Source: CAWIJJ01 sp963836405
GTDB taxonomy: Bacteria; Acidobacteriota; Terriglobia; Bryobacterales; Bryobacteraceae
Assembly: GCA_963836405.1 (NCBI GenBank)
Contig: CAWIJL010000007.1
Location: 496,001-560,000, forward strand
Direction: 5' to 3'
Length of the DNA stretch: 64,000 bases
Positions 27,401-34,535 of this stretch are shown here, piece after piece; within the stretch, counting starts at the first letter, position 1; every line of letters begins with the position of its first letter. Position numbers and translations under genes: made by a program. A model generated the notes under the pieces. It made no database searches and had not been told where the DNA came from. It saw only the letters and a program-made list of their open reading frames with translations.

Positions 27401-27812
27401 GCTGACCTACGCGGTGAAACCGGACGCCGCCGACGATAACGAGCGCATCCGGGTGAACATCGACGGCCAGTCGGCGGAATTCGTCGGTGCCGCCGCGCCG
27501 GCCAAGAATTTCGTGTGGCCCGGCAACGCCAGCGGTGCGGATGTCGTGGTGCGCGCCAAGGGCGGCACCGAGTACCAGTTCCCCCACTACGACGGATTGT
27601 GGGCCGCCTTCCGCTTCGTGGCCGACGCCGACCGGCGCGCCGGCGCTTTGATGGAGATGACTCTCCGCGCCGGCCGCAGCGGCCAGGCCGTGACCAATCG
27701 CGCTACCGGCCTCCCGGTTACTTTGCGGCTGGACATCACCGCCAACCCGCCGGTCTTCGACAAGGGTTACTTCGCCACGCTCGGCTGCGTCTCAGAAGTG
27801 GCTAAACCTTAG
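24459..27812 (+). CDS. tssM: T6SS membrane-complex protein TssM (IcmF/VasK)
   Basis: 1117 residues, the typical size. One hydrophobic helix is visible at residues about 5-26 and a second at about 425-445 (MLFFAAASLCLLASIFFTV); many TssM proteins have two helices at the N-terminus. The cytoplasmic IcmF NTPase-like domain follows the first helix. Its P-loop reads GDSGSTKTS at residues 79-87, so the Gly normally before Lys is Thr, a degenerate Walker A. The long C-terminal region (about 450-1117) is periplasmic and includes the DUF1215 and C-terminal beta-domain regions (FVWPGNASGADVVVRAKGG). It spans from inner membrane towards the outer membrane, where TssJ normally anchors it; no TssJ gene is present in the window. 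It ends the cluster. Confidence 0.94.
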   Translation: MSSTLYIILGVTLVALIVLVVLFLIKRKKAKAEAAGEEATAPGGDEISILIREAEARLAAARIEKGAKVANLPAFLLMGDSGSTKTSIMIHSGLDPELLAGQVYVNSDVAPTRTANIWFSRRTVFVEAAGALPADAGKWKKLVKRLQPKTSVVGKGEQAPRAAIVCFDAENFTRPGAQEAASASARTLRARLGEISQSLGINLPVYVIFTRMDRVPFFLDYVRNLSEAEAGQVLGVTLAMVKGRTEGVYAEQETARLTGDFERLFHSLADARPEFLARESDDAKLPGAYEFPREFRKVRPVLVQFLVDLCRPSQLTVGPFLRGFYFTGVRPVIVNEAAPIVAAAPRQAAQEAMGGATGIFAMNPAAPAGQQRQAAPVASSKKVPQWVFLTQLFSSVLLADSTALGASGASTKTSVGRRMLFFAAASLCLLASIFFTVSYFKNRALEAQVTDAAKAISLAPIAGGDLAPIEPLRNLETLRVALERLGSYERAGAPWSYHFGLYTGHKLYPEARRVYFSRFRQLLLGQTQAAILHFMQTLPVKPGPDYNPTYESLKAYLITTSNPDKSTREFLSPVLMRWWTNGRTVDVPRSSLAQKQFDFYADELRIENPFSSNQDSGGVAHARKYLEQFAGVQRVYAFMLSEANRRNQPINFHKQFPEAAKVVLDRHEVPGAFSKGGWEFMTKDAIPNAAKYFAGEEWVLGKQSGGALDDAELQRAIRSLYYADFLNEWRAYLKAGNVLKYSGIPDAAEKLSITAGAQSPLLALMCLASENTAVDDPAVAAPFQPVQAVVPPGCLARYANPTNQPYMTALLNLQASLESLGPNPPDAAAAAPTLDNARQAKVATRQVSQSFRSDADLGGTVQGLLEDPITNAEGVLRGLGPAALNAKGKGLCTQISPILAKYPFAPAAQKEATLQEVNSVYHPKDGAIWQFYETNLSKFVTRQGTPVENAAIAVTPAFRQFLARSAAFTDAAYPPNSADPRLTYAVKPDAADDNERIRVNIDGQSAEFVGAAAPAKNFVWPGNASGADVVVRAKGGTEYQFPHYDGLWAAFRFVADADRRAGALMEMTLRAGRSGQAVTNRATGLPVTLRLDITANPPVFDKGYFATLGCVSEVAKP

Positions 27813-27816
27813 CGGC

Positions 27817-27852
27817 TCCCTCCGGGTATACTGGTTCCGCTGCCCGGAGGGA
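27817..27852 (+). promoter_or_regulatory. Perfect 10-bp hairpin covering the Shine-Dalgarno of the hydrolase gene
   Basis: TCCCTCCGGG (27817-27826) pairs with CCCGGAGGGA (27843-27852). The 3' arm contains the GGAGGG ribosome-binding site of the gene starting at 27856, so a transcript reading in from tssM would have that site closed. The 16-base loop contains TATACT (27827-27832), a good -10 match; a message started from it would lack the 5' arm and leave the site open. There is no T-run, so terminator function is unlikely. Function is inferred. Confidence 0.45.
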
Positions 27853-27855
27853 ACC

Positions 27856-28980
27856 ATGCGGCTTCCGATGCTCGCTGTTGCGTGCCTGATCGCGCTTCCC
27901 GTGGGGGCGGATGACGGCAACCGCGTGCTGACGCTCGATCATTTTGTGCGCGTCCGCTCCACCGTGCCCTCTCTCAATGGCCAGGACGCGCAGATCTATG
28001 TGCGCGAGCGCGTGCAGCCGAAAACCGTTCTGCGGGGCGGGCCGGCCGCCGACCGCGTGGTGCTGTTCGTACACGGCTCGGGAACGCCCGCCGAGGTCGC
28101 ATTCGACGTTCCCTATCGCGACTACAGTTGGATGGCCTACCTGGCCGCCGCGGGCTTCGACGTATTTTCGATGGACATGACCGGCTACGGCCAATCCACC
28201 CGTCCGCCGGCGATGAACGACCCTTGCAATCTGTCCGCAAATCAGCAGGCCACTTTCGTTCCCGGCCTGATCGCCGCACCCTGCGCCGCCGGGTATCCGC
28301 ATCCGCTCACCACGATTGCTTCGGACTGGAACGACCTCGACGCCGTGGTGAACTACCTGTGCGGACTGCGCCGCGTCGAGCGGCTGAACCTGGTGGGCTG
28401 GTCTTTGGGTGCTCCCCGCGCCGGAGGCTATGCGGCCCAGCATCCCGACAAAGTGCTGAAACTCGTCCTGCTGGCGCCGGCTTATGGAAGAGGTTCTTCG
28501 GCCGGACCACCCGCGCAGATTCCAGCCGCCGGCACCGCCATGAACACGCAGTCGCGGCAGGAATTCTTCGCCAACTGGGACCGCCAGGCAGGCTGCGCGG
28601 ACCAGTACGACAAAGACGCCGCGGAGTCGGTCTGGTCCGAAATGCTCGCGTCCGACCCGGTGGGCTCCACGTGGGGCGCCGGCGTCCGCCGCGCGCCACA
28701 GGTGACCACGTGGGGTTGGAATCGGGCGGTCGTCTCGCAGCTTCAGACCCCCACCCTGCTGGTGACCGGAGCGAACGACAAGCAGGTGGCGCCGGAACGC
28801 GTAAAAGAACTGTTTGCCGACCTGGGAGGACGCCAAAAGATTCTGGTAGACCTGGCCTGCTCCTCCCACAACGCGATGTGGGAGCGGAATCGCGTGGCGC
28901 TGTTCGACGCTTCAGTCGAATGGTTGCTGCGCACCTCCGTCAACGGAAACACGGAGGGAACCGTCCGGATCGGCTACTAA
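27856..28980 (+). CDS. Secreted alpha/beta-hydrolase
   Basis: 374 residues with an N-terminal signal peptide (MRLPMLAVACLIALPVGA). The alpha/beta-hydrolase fold is marked by the oxyanion strand VVLFVHGSG near residue 73, MDMTGYGQS, the nucleophile elbow GWSLGA near residue 180, the acid in TGANDKQVAPE, and a C-terminal His in CSSHNAMW. It probably cleaves an ester or amide in the periplasm or outside the cell; the substrate is unknown. It starts 43 bases after tssM, but the signal peptide argues against it being a T6SS cargo. A perfect hairpin covers its ribosome-binding site. Confidence 0.85.
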   Translation: MRLPMLAVACLIALPVGADDGNRVLTLDHFVRVRSTVPSLNGQDAQIYVRERVQPKTVLRGGPAADRVVLFVHGSGTPAEVAFDVPYRDYSWMAYLAAAGFDVFSMDMTGYGQSTRPPAMNDPCNLSANQQATFVPGLIAAPCAAGYPHPLTTIASDWNDLDAVVNYLCGLRRVERLNLVGWSLGAPRAGGYAAQHPDKVLKLVLLAPAYGRGSSAGPPAQIPAAGTAMNTQSRQEFFANWDRQAGCADQYDKDAAESVWSEMLASDPVGSTWGAGVRRAPQVTTWGWNRAVVSQLQTPTLLVTGANDKQVAPERVKELFADLGGRQKILVDLACSSHNAMWERNRVALFDASVEWLLRTSVNGNTEGTVRIGY

Positions 28981-29028
28981 CGCAAGATCTGCTGTGGGGA
29001 AGAAATTCGCGTTACCGAGGAGCATGCC

Positions 29029-30039
29029 ATGAGAGTAAGCCTGTTACCGTTGCTGGTCCTGTGCTCGGTTCTGCCAGCGCAGACCAAGAAGGTCCTGGCC
29101 AACCTGCCTCCGGATATGGTGAAGGAACTGGCCGTGTCGGCGCCCAACGTGCGGATCGTGCCCGCCACCGGCGCAGCGGTCGCAAAGGAAATCGTGGATG
29201 CCGACGCAATGGTCGGAATCACGCTCACGCCGGAACTGCTCCAGCTCGCCAAAAAACTGCAGTGGCTGCACATCTCGAGCGCCGGCGTGGAGGCACACGG
29301 GCGCCAGGTCGGAATTTTTCCAGCGCTCGCGGAAAGCGACATCGTGGTCACCAACGCGAAGCAGGTCTACGGGCCGCAGATCGCGGATCACGCATTCGCG
29401 TTCCTGCTGGCCCTGACGCGCAAGCTCAACGTGACCATCCCGCGCCAGCACTTGGAAGAGTGGCCCCCCGGAAGGGACGGCATGTTCGAGCTCAATGGAA
29501 AAACGGCGGTGATCATCGGCGTGGGAGGCATCGGCAGCCAGATCGCCCAGCGTGCGTTCGGATTCGGCATGAAGACCATCGGCGTCGATATCCGCGATAT
29601 CCCGGTCGGCAATGTCATTCAACGGGTGGTGCCGCCGGACATGCTCGATTCGGTGCTCCCGCTGGCGGACGTCGTTTTCGTCTCCGTGCCCCACACCGCC
29701 AAGAGCGAGGGAATGATGGGCGCCCGCGAGTTCGAGTTGATGAAGCAGGGGTCGTACTTCATCGCCATGTCCCGCGGAAAGATCTTCGATCACCAGGCCT
29801 TGGTGAAGGCGCTCGACAGCCAGCGCCTGGCGGGCGCCGGGCTGGATGTAACGGATCCCGAGCCCCTGCCCAAGGGACATCCGCTCTGGAAATTTCCGAA
29901 CGTGATCATCACGCCCCATGTTTCCGGCGGGTCCGATCAGTTGGAAGCGCGGTTGACGTCGCTCGTAAAAGAAAACATCCGTCGCTTCGGCGCCGGCCTG
30001 CCGCTGCTCAACGTGGTGAACAAAAAGGAAGGATTCTGA
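29029..30039 (+). CDS. D-2-hydroxyacid dehydrogenase (NAD-dependent) with an apparent signal peptide
   Basis: 336 residues. The NAD-binding Rossmann motif GVGGIGSQIAQ lies near residue 164. Catalytic Arg (in FIAMSRGKIFD), Glu (in DPEPLP) and His (in ITPHVSG) are all present, so it looks functional as a glyoxylate/hydroxypyruvate- or phosphoglycerate-type reductase. The surprise is the N-terminus: MRVSLLPLLVLCSVLPAQ is a good Sec signal peptide ending AQ, as in the secreted neighbours, although enzymes of this family work in the cytoplasm with NAD(P)H. The start is fixed by GAGGAG eight bases upstream. The next gene follows after 25 bases, suggesting co-transcription. Confidence 0.88.
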   Translation: MRVSLLPLLVLCSVLPAQTKKVLANLPPDMVKELAVSAPNVRIVPATGAAVAKEIVDADAMVGITLTPELLQLAKKLQWLHISSAGVEAHGRQVGIFPALAESDIVVTNAKQVYGPQIADHAFAFLLALTRKLNVTIPRQHLEEWPPGRDGMFELNGKTAVIIGVGGIGSQIAQRAFGFGMKTIGVDIRDIPVGNVIQRVVPPDMLDSVLPLADVVFVSVPHTAKSEGMMGAREFELMKQGSYFIAMSRGKIFDHQALVKALDSQRLAGAGLDVTDPEPLPKGHPLWKFPNVIITPHVSGGSDQLEARLTSLVKENIRRFGAGLPLLNVVNKKEGF

Positions 30040-30064
30040 TCTCGCCGTCCACGGCGCGAAGAAA

Positions 30065-30919
30065 ATGAAATCCGCACTGATTCTCGTCGCTCTGAGCCTT
30101 ACGGCTATTGCGCAAACCGAAACTCCACCCAGAACCTTTAGACTTCTTACTCCCACACTGGGATGGGTGTGGACCGCAGACGGACGACTGCTGATTAGTA
30201 CGGACGCTCGTTCGCTCCATGAGATAGCACCGCCTAAGGATCCCGATCGGACTATCGAAGCTGTGACATTCGTGCCCGACGGCTCTGGGTGGGTACTGCT
30301 CCGAGGTGCCGAAGGAGGCTTATCGCTTCAGATAACTAAGAATGGGGGCACAACCTGGGAGGAAGTACAGATACCGCTCGACCAGGCGACTCTGGACTCC
30401 TTTGCGGGAGCGAATCTGTCGTTCGGCGACAACCGGAATGGTTGGCTAATCGTCTCATGGCTAACCACAACTGTGCCGTTTGGCCAAATGTGGCACACGG
30501 TTGATGGAGGCATGACGTGGGCGAAATTGCCCCGGCCGCCAACGTACGGGCCGATTCGGTTCGATTCCGCGACACACGGCATTCTGATTGGGGGCGCTAC
30601 TCGCGACCTCCTTTGGGGCACGTCAGACTCCGGGAAATCATGGTCTCCCAACGGACGGGCGCCGGAAGGTCTTCTCACTGGACTGAACTTCGACCAGGCG
30701 AAGGTATTGAGCCTCCCATCAGATGCCTTGGCCCGCTTAACACTTGGTTCTAGCCGGAATATTGCCACGCGAGTCAGCTTTGCCGATCCGATGCACGGAT
30801 GGGTGGAAATTCACAACACCAGCGACCAGCAGACTTCTTGGGCACTCGCGAACACCGAAGACGGCGGCAGCACCTATCAGATCTTGCTCCGGGGAACGCA
30901 GACCAGGCATGCCCGCTAA
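30065..30919 (+). CDS. Secreted beta-propeller (BNR/Ycf48-like) protein
   Basis: 284 residues. Signal peptide MKSALILVALSLTAIAQ, then repeated Asp-box-like strands of the type seen in sialidase/Ycf48 propellers: TKNGGTTWEEV, TVDGGMTWAKL, TSDSGKSWSPN and NTEDGGSTYQ, about 45-60 residues apart, with GW dipeptides (GWVWTADG, SGWVLL, NGWLIV, HGWVEI) between them. Asp-box propellers are binding or structural domains; no catalytic residues are recognisable. The coding sequence is visibly less GC-rich than its neighbours, which may indicate transfer. Its stop overlaps that of the convergent response-regulator gene by three bases. Confidence 0.7.
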   Translation: MKSALILVALSLTAIAQTETPPRTFRLLTPTLGWVWTADGRLLISTDARSLHEIAPPKDPDRTIEAVTFVPDGSGWVLLRGAEGGLSLQITKNGGTTWEEVQIPLDQATLDSFAGANLSFGDNRNGWLIVSWLTTTVPFGQMWHTVDGGMTWAKLPRPPTYGPIRFDSATHGILIGGATRDLLWGTSDSGKSWSPNGRAPEGLLTGLNFDQAKVLSLPSDALARLTLGSSRNIATRVSFADPMHGWVEIHNTSDQQTSWALANTEDGGSTYQILLRGTQTRHAR

Positions 30920-31551
30920 TCGATCAACCCATTGCGGACCGCGAAGCGCACCAGTTCGTTGATGCTGTGCAGGTTCAGTTTTTCCATGATGCGCCCGCGG
31001 TGCGCGTCCACCGTATAGACGCTCAAATTCAGAATCACGGCGATCTCTTTGTTGGTCTTGCCCTCGGCCAGCATTTGCAGCACCTCGCGCTCGCGGCTCG
31101 AGAGCAGGTCGATGGGGTCGGTGACGTGCTTCCGGTAGTCGTCGAGCACCGCATTGGAAACAGCGGGGCTGAGGAAGCCTTCGCCGGACGCCACGGCGCG
31201 GACCGCGGAAACCAGGTCGGGCGCAGGCGAATCCTTCAGCAGGTAGCCGCGGGCTCCGGCGCGCAGGATCTCCCGCACATAGACCGAGTCCTTGTGCATG
31301 CTCAGCGCCACCACGCGCGTACGCGGCGAGGCGGCCGTCAGCCGGCGAGTGGCCTCGATTCCGTTGAGTTCGGGCATGGCCACATCCATCACCACGACAT
31401 CCGGCTGAAGCTCGGTCGCTAATTGCACGGCTTCCCGGCCATTGCCCGCCTCCCCGACAATCTCCATGTCGGTTTGCGCGGCCAGGATCATCTTGAACCC
31501 CTGGCGCACCACCGCGTGATCGTCAGCCAGCAGAATTCGTATGCGCTTCAT
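30916..31551 (-). CDS. NarL/FixJ-family response regulator
   Basis: 211 residues. The receiver domain (1-125) has the acidic pair ADDH near residue 10, the phospho-acceptor Asp in VVMDVAMPELNG near 56, and the switch Lys in GYLLKDSP. A LuxR-type helix-turn-helix is at about 145-211 (LSSREREVLQMLAEGKTNKEIA, with recognition helix SVYTVDAHRGRI). It binds DNA when phosphorylated, presumably by the kinase encoded just upstream, whose 3' end overlaps this start by 29 nt. Target genes are not shown by the sequence. Confidence 0.94.
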   Translation of the reverse strand: MKRIRILLADDHAVVRQGFKMILAAQTDMEIVGEAGNGREAVQLATELQPDVVVMDVAMPELNGIEATRRLTAASPRTRVVALSMHKDSVYVREILRAGARGYLLKDSPAPDLVSAVRAVASGEGFLSPAVSNAVLDDYRKHVTDPIDLLSSREREVLQMLAEGKTNKEIAVILNLSVYTVDAHRGRIMEKLNLHSINELVRFAVRNGLID

Positions 31552-32836
31552 ATCGGATTGGTGCGCGCACCTCGATCAACACGCCTTCACCGGGCCTCGA
31601 CCGCACCTCCAGGTCGCCTCCGGCGCTGCGGGCCCGTGCGCGCATACCGATCATCCCATGCCCGCGCGGCCGGGCGGCGGCCGGCGGCGTGGTGGGCATG
31701 CCGGAGCCGTCGTCGGCGATGCGCAGCACGATCTCTTCGCCCAGCGATTGCAGCGTGATGTCCACGTGCTTCGCACCCGCGTGCCGCGCAATATTGGTGA
31801 GCGCCTCCTGCGCGATGCGGAACAGGTGCGTCTCCGTCTCGTCGGACAGGCGCCCCGAATAGCTCGAGTTGAATCGGACATCGACGCCCGTCCGCGCCGA
31901 AAAGCCCTCGCACAGCCAGCGCAGGCTCGCCTCCAGGCCGAAATCGTCCAGGATGATCGGCCGCAGCAGTTGCGACATCTGGCGCACGTTGCCGATGGCT
32001 TCGTCCACCACGCGCAGGCAGTCGTCCACACGCCGTGAGTGCCCGTTCTGCTCGAGCGCGGACAGGTTCGCCTTGATGGCCGTGAGCGATTGCCCCAGTT
32101 CGTCGTGCAGCTCGTGCGAGAACCGGCGCGCGGTGGCCTCCTGGTCCTGCAGCATGTGCCACGAAACGCGGCCCAGTTCGGCCGTCTGCCACTCCAGGCC
32201 CCGGATCAGTTGCGTCACCAGCCGCACGGTGAGAATCGCGAACAGCAGGGCCAGGGCCAGGCTCGCGCCGCCGAACAGTTGCGTTGTGGCAAACACCCGT
32301 GAGGAGTGGGCGTCGATTTCCTTCTGGGCTTCGGCCACGGTGCGGTATTCGTTCTCGATCAGTCGCGCCACCACCGAAATAAACGCTTCGTGAAGCCGGA
32401 AGAGGTCCACCGAGGCGTACGTCTCCACGTTATCCGTGTCCAGCAGGCGGCGGGCTTCGCGCGAAAAATCGTCCGACGCCTGTTTGAGCCGCGCCCACAG
32501 CGGGCTGTCTTCCGCCTTGGCGCCTTCGGCGGAAATCCGGTCGATTTCTTTGCCGGCGGAATCGAGCTGGCTGACGATCCGGTCGTAGTCCACCGAGTCC
32601 GGATCGCGGGCCAAAAGAGAAAATACTTCCGCCAGACTGGTCTGCTGCCGGTGCAGTTCGTCGATCAGCCGGTTGGTAACCGCCTGCTCGCGCACCATGC
32701 TGGCGGCGCTCTCCCGGATGGACCGGATGTTCTGCGTGGCAATCAGCGCCGCGGCCACAAGCAGCAGGATGACCAGGCTGAAGCCGCCGATGAGCACGCG
32801 CAGGATATTCTGGTGGGTGATCTGCCGCGAGGACAT
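31523..32836 (-). CDS. NarX/HisKA_3-type sensor histidine kinase
   Basis: 437 residues from the ATG at 32836; an in-frame GTG at 32854 would add six. Two membrane helices (about residues 12-35 and 195-215) flank a helical periplasmic sensor of four-helix-bundle character. The HisKA_3 phospho-acceptor is in ARRFSHELHDELGQSLTAI, and the ATPase domain has the N-box EALTNIARHA, ADDGSGM and GHGMIGMRARA. It should phosphorylate the response regulator encoded next. The ligand is unknown. Divergent from the small secreted-protein gene at 33038. Confidence 0.92.
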   Translation of the reverse strand: MSSRQITHQNILRVLIGGFSLVILLLVAAALIATQNIRSIRESAASMVREQAVTNRLIDELHRQQTSLAEVFSLLARDPDSVDYDRIVSQLDSAGKEIDRISAEGAKAEDSPLWARLKQASDDFSREARRLLDTDNVETYASVDLFRLHEAFISVVARLIENEYRTVAEAQKEIDAHSSRVFATTQLFGGASLALALLFAILTVRLVTQLIRGLEWQTAELGRVSWHMLQDQEATARRFSHELHDELGQSLTAIKANLSALEQNGHSRRVDDCLRVVDEAIGNVRQMSQLLRPIILDDFGLEASLRWLCEGFSARTGVDVRFNSSYSGRLSDETETHLFRIAQEALTNIARHAGAKHVDITLQSLGEEIVLRIADDGSGMPTTPPAAARPRGHGMIGMRARARSAGGDLEVRSRPGEGVLIEVRAPIRYEAHTNSAG

Positions 32837-33037
32837 CTCGATATCCAGTATCACACCCGAGGTGAAGATGGAGATATCCCAAAGGCGGGCTAATCGCCAG
32901 GATGAATTCCCGTTAAGCGGGGGTGACCCGAATTCGTCAGCCGAATTAGCCTGCGCGGGCTATCGAGCTTTCTCACGGTCTGCCGCAGAATGGGAACTGT
33001 GAGCGGGCCATGAGGCCCCCCAGGAGATCAGAAGCAA

Positions 33038-33208
33038 ATGAAGAAACTCGTAATCGCGCTCGCGCTGGCTATGGCCGTCGTCCCCATGACCTTCGCACAG
33101 ACCACGCCCACCGCCCCTGCCGCTACGGCCAAGGCCAAGAAAGTCAAGAAGGCGAAGACCCCCAAGAAACCGAAGGCCAAAAAGGGCGAGCCCAAGGGCA
33201 CCAACTAA
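33038..33208 (+). CDS. Small secreted Lys-rich protein
   Basis: 56 residues, starting MKKLVIALALAMAVVPMTFA, a clear signal peptide, followed after a short Thr/Pro/Ala spacer by a tail with about 14 Lys in 30 residues (KAKKVKKAKTPKKPKAKK). AGGAG at 33022-33026 precedes the ATG, and a strong terminator follows at 33309, so it looks like a self-contained gene. Small exported Lys/Ala/Pro proteins of this kind may bind anionic surface polymers; the function is unknown. Confidence 0.72.
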   Translation: MKKLVIALALAMAVVPMTFAQTTPTAPAATAKAKKVKKAKTPKKPKAKKGEPKGTN

Positions 33209-33308
33209 GCTTTTCACGTCAGACGACCGCAGCAGCAGCAGCGCCCGGGGATGTGGCTACTAACGGGGAGCCGCACCCCCGGGCAAAACCGAAAACGACA
33301 TATCTCGC

Positions 33309-33344
33309 GCCTGCCGCAACCCCCACCTCGCGGCAGGCTTTTTT
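33309..33344 (+). terminator. Rho-independent terminator
   Basis: Perfect 9-bp stem GCCTGCCGC (33309-33317) / GCGGCAGGC (33330-33338), 12-base loop, then six T. Orientation fits the plus-strand small secreted-protein gene, 100 bases upstream. A further GC-rich inverted repeat (GCCCGGGG near 33243 and CCCCGGGC near 33277) lies between the gene and this stem. Confidence 0.85.
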
Positions 33345-33546
33345 AATGGCTGAAACGCATGCGGGCCGCCCAGCGCAGGTATCGCAACAGGTCGCGGCGG
33401 CGGAGCCAGACAAACTTCCAGAACTCCCGGAAGCCGATGTCGCCGACGTGCAATCCCCAATAAGTTTCAATTCTCCAGAGCAGGTAAGGACTGCGCCACG
33501 GGCACAGGCGATAACCCCGCGCGAGCCGCCAGAGGATCGAAAGCAT
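33343..33546 (-). CDS. Small Trp/Arg-rich protein coupled to the VWA gene
   Basis: 67 residues, unusually rich in Trp (8), Arg and Tyr: LARGYRLCPWRSPYLLWRIETY, read as two parts, then FREFWKFVWLRRRDLLRYLRWA. The ATG shares its A with the stop of the upstream VWA gene (TGATG at 33548-33544), a classical translational-coupling arrangement, which is the main reason to believe it. There is no signal peptide. The pattern suggests a small folded or nucleic-acid/membrane-surface-binding protein; I do not recognise the family. Confidence 0.55.
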   Translation of the reverse strand: MLSILWRLARGYRLCPWRSPYLLWRIETYWGLHVGDIGFREFWKFVWLRRRDLLRYLRWAARMRFSH

Positions 33547-34535
33547 CAGCGAGAGCCGGACGCCGTCTTGGGAGCGGATTGATCCGGCGTGGCGTAGTAG
33601 CCGCTCCGGGTGCGCACCGTTAGGCCCTTTTGATTGACCGTGATCTTCACCGTACGGAACGACCCGTCCATGGCGGTGTTGGTCGGCGAGTAGACGATGG
33701 TGTACTGGTTCCGGATATCGCGCGCCACCTGGCTGGCAATCCGGTCCACCTCGCCCAGTTCCTTGGGGAAGAAGGACGCGCCGCCGGTGGCCTCCGCCAG
33801 GTCGTTCAGCGCGCGCTCGGCGCGTTTCGCCTGGCGCCGTTCTTCCTCTCCCAACAATCCCACGCCGTAGATCAGAACTTCGCTTTGCTGCGCCGCCTTC
33901 ACCAGGTTCTCGATCGAAATCAGGGAAGAGTTGTCGTTGCCGTCCGAAATGGCTACAAGCACCCGCTTGTCCTTATGCGCCTTTTCCTTGAGATGGTCGA
34001 TGGACATCCGGATGGCGTCCCGCATGGCGGTGCCGCCGCGCGAGTCGATGCGGGTGAGGGCCTCCTCGAGTTCCTTGGTGTCGTTGGTGAAATCCTTGCC
34101 GTGCGGATTGTCGAGAAACGCTTCGTCGTTGAAATTGACGACGAATACCTCGTCGTCCTTGTTCGAGGCTTTCACCAAGGCCAGCGCTGCCGCTTCCACC
34201 TTGGCGCGTTTATCGCGCATGCTGCCGCTGTTGTCAATAATGAGGCCGAGCGAAACCGGAATGTCCTCGCGACGGAAACTGCGAATTGGCTGAACGACGT
34301 TGTTCTCGTAAACCGTGAAGGCTTCCTTTGGCAGGTCTGTTACCAGGTGCCCGCTCTTGTCCAGCACCGTGGTGTGGCAAACCACCACCCGGGTGTCGGA
34401 ACGGAATACCGTCAGACCATCGTCCGGAGGCGCCGTCTGGGGCTTCTGTTGCGGCGCTTGCTGGCCGCGCAGTGCGAGTGCCGACAGCCAACCCGCTGCG
34501 CTCAGTAAAGCGATTCGTCTACTGGGAGGGAGCAT
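33546..34535 (-). CDS. Secreted VWFA-related acidobacterial protein (TIGR03436-like), copy 2
   Basis: 329 residues. N-terminal signal segment (ALLSAAGWLSALALRGQ), then VVVCHTTVLDKSGHLVTDL and FTVYENNVVQPI, the pre-domain found before VWA in this family, then the VWA domain with the MIDAS motif DNSGSM near residue 103, the Thr in GGTAMRDAI and the Asp in AISDGNDNSS. The ending TVKITVNQKGLTVRTRSGYY is also family-typical. It should bind a divalent metal and a protein ligand outside the cytoplasm; partners are unknown. The start overlaps the upstream VWA gene by 17 nt; both copies look like a tandem duplication. Confidence 0.88.
   Translation of the reverse strand: MLPPSRRIALLSAAGWLSALALRGQQAPQQKPQTAPPDDGLTVFRSDTRVVVCHTTVLDKSGHLVTDLPKEAFTVYENNVVQPIRSFRREDIPVSLGLIIDNSGSMRDKRAKVEAAALALVKASNKDDEVFVVNFNDEAFLDNPHGKDFTNDTKELEEALTRIDSRGGTAMRDAIRMSIDHLKEKAHKDKRVLVAISDGNDNSSLISIENLVKAAQQSEVLIYGVGLLGEEERRQAKRAERALNDLAEATGGASFFPKELGEVDRIASQVARDIRNQYTIVYSPTNTAMDGSFRTVKITVNQKGLTVRTRSGYYATPDQSAPKTASGSR

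Noticed and set aside
27856..28980. Alpha/beta-hydrolase as a T6SS lipase effector
   Set aside because: It has a Sec signal peptide and lacks a linked adaptor or immunity gene; adjacency to tssM alone is not enough.
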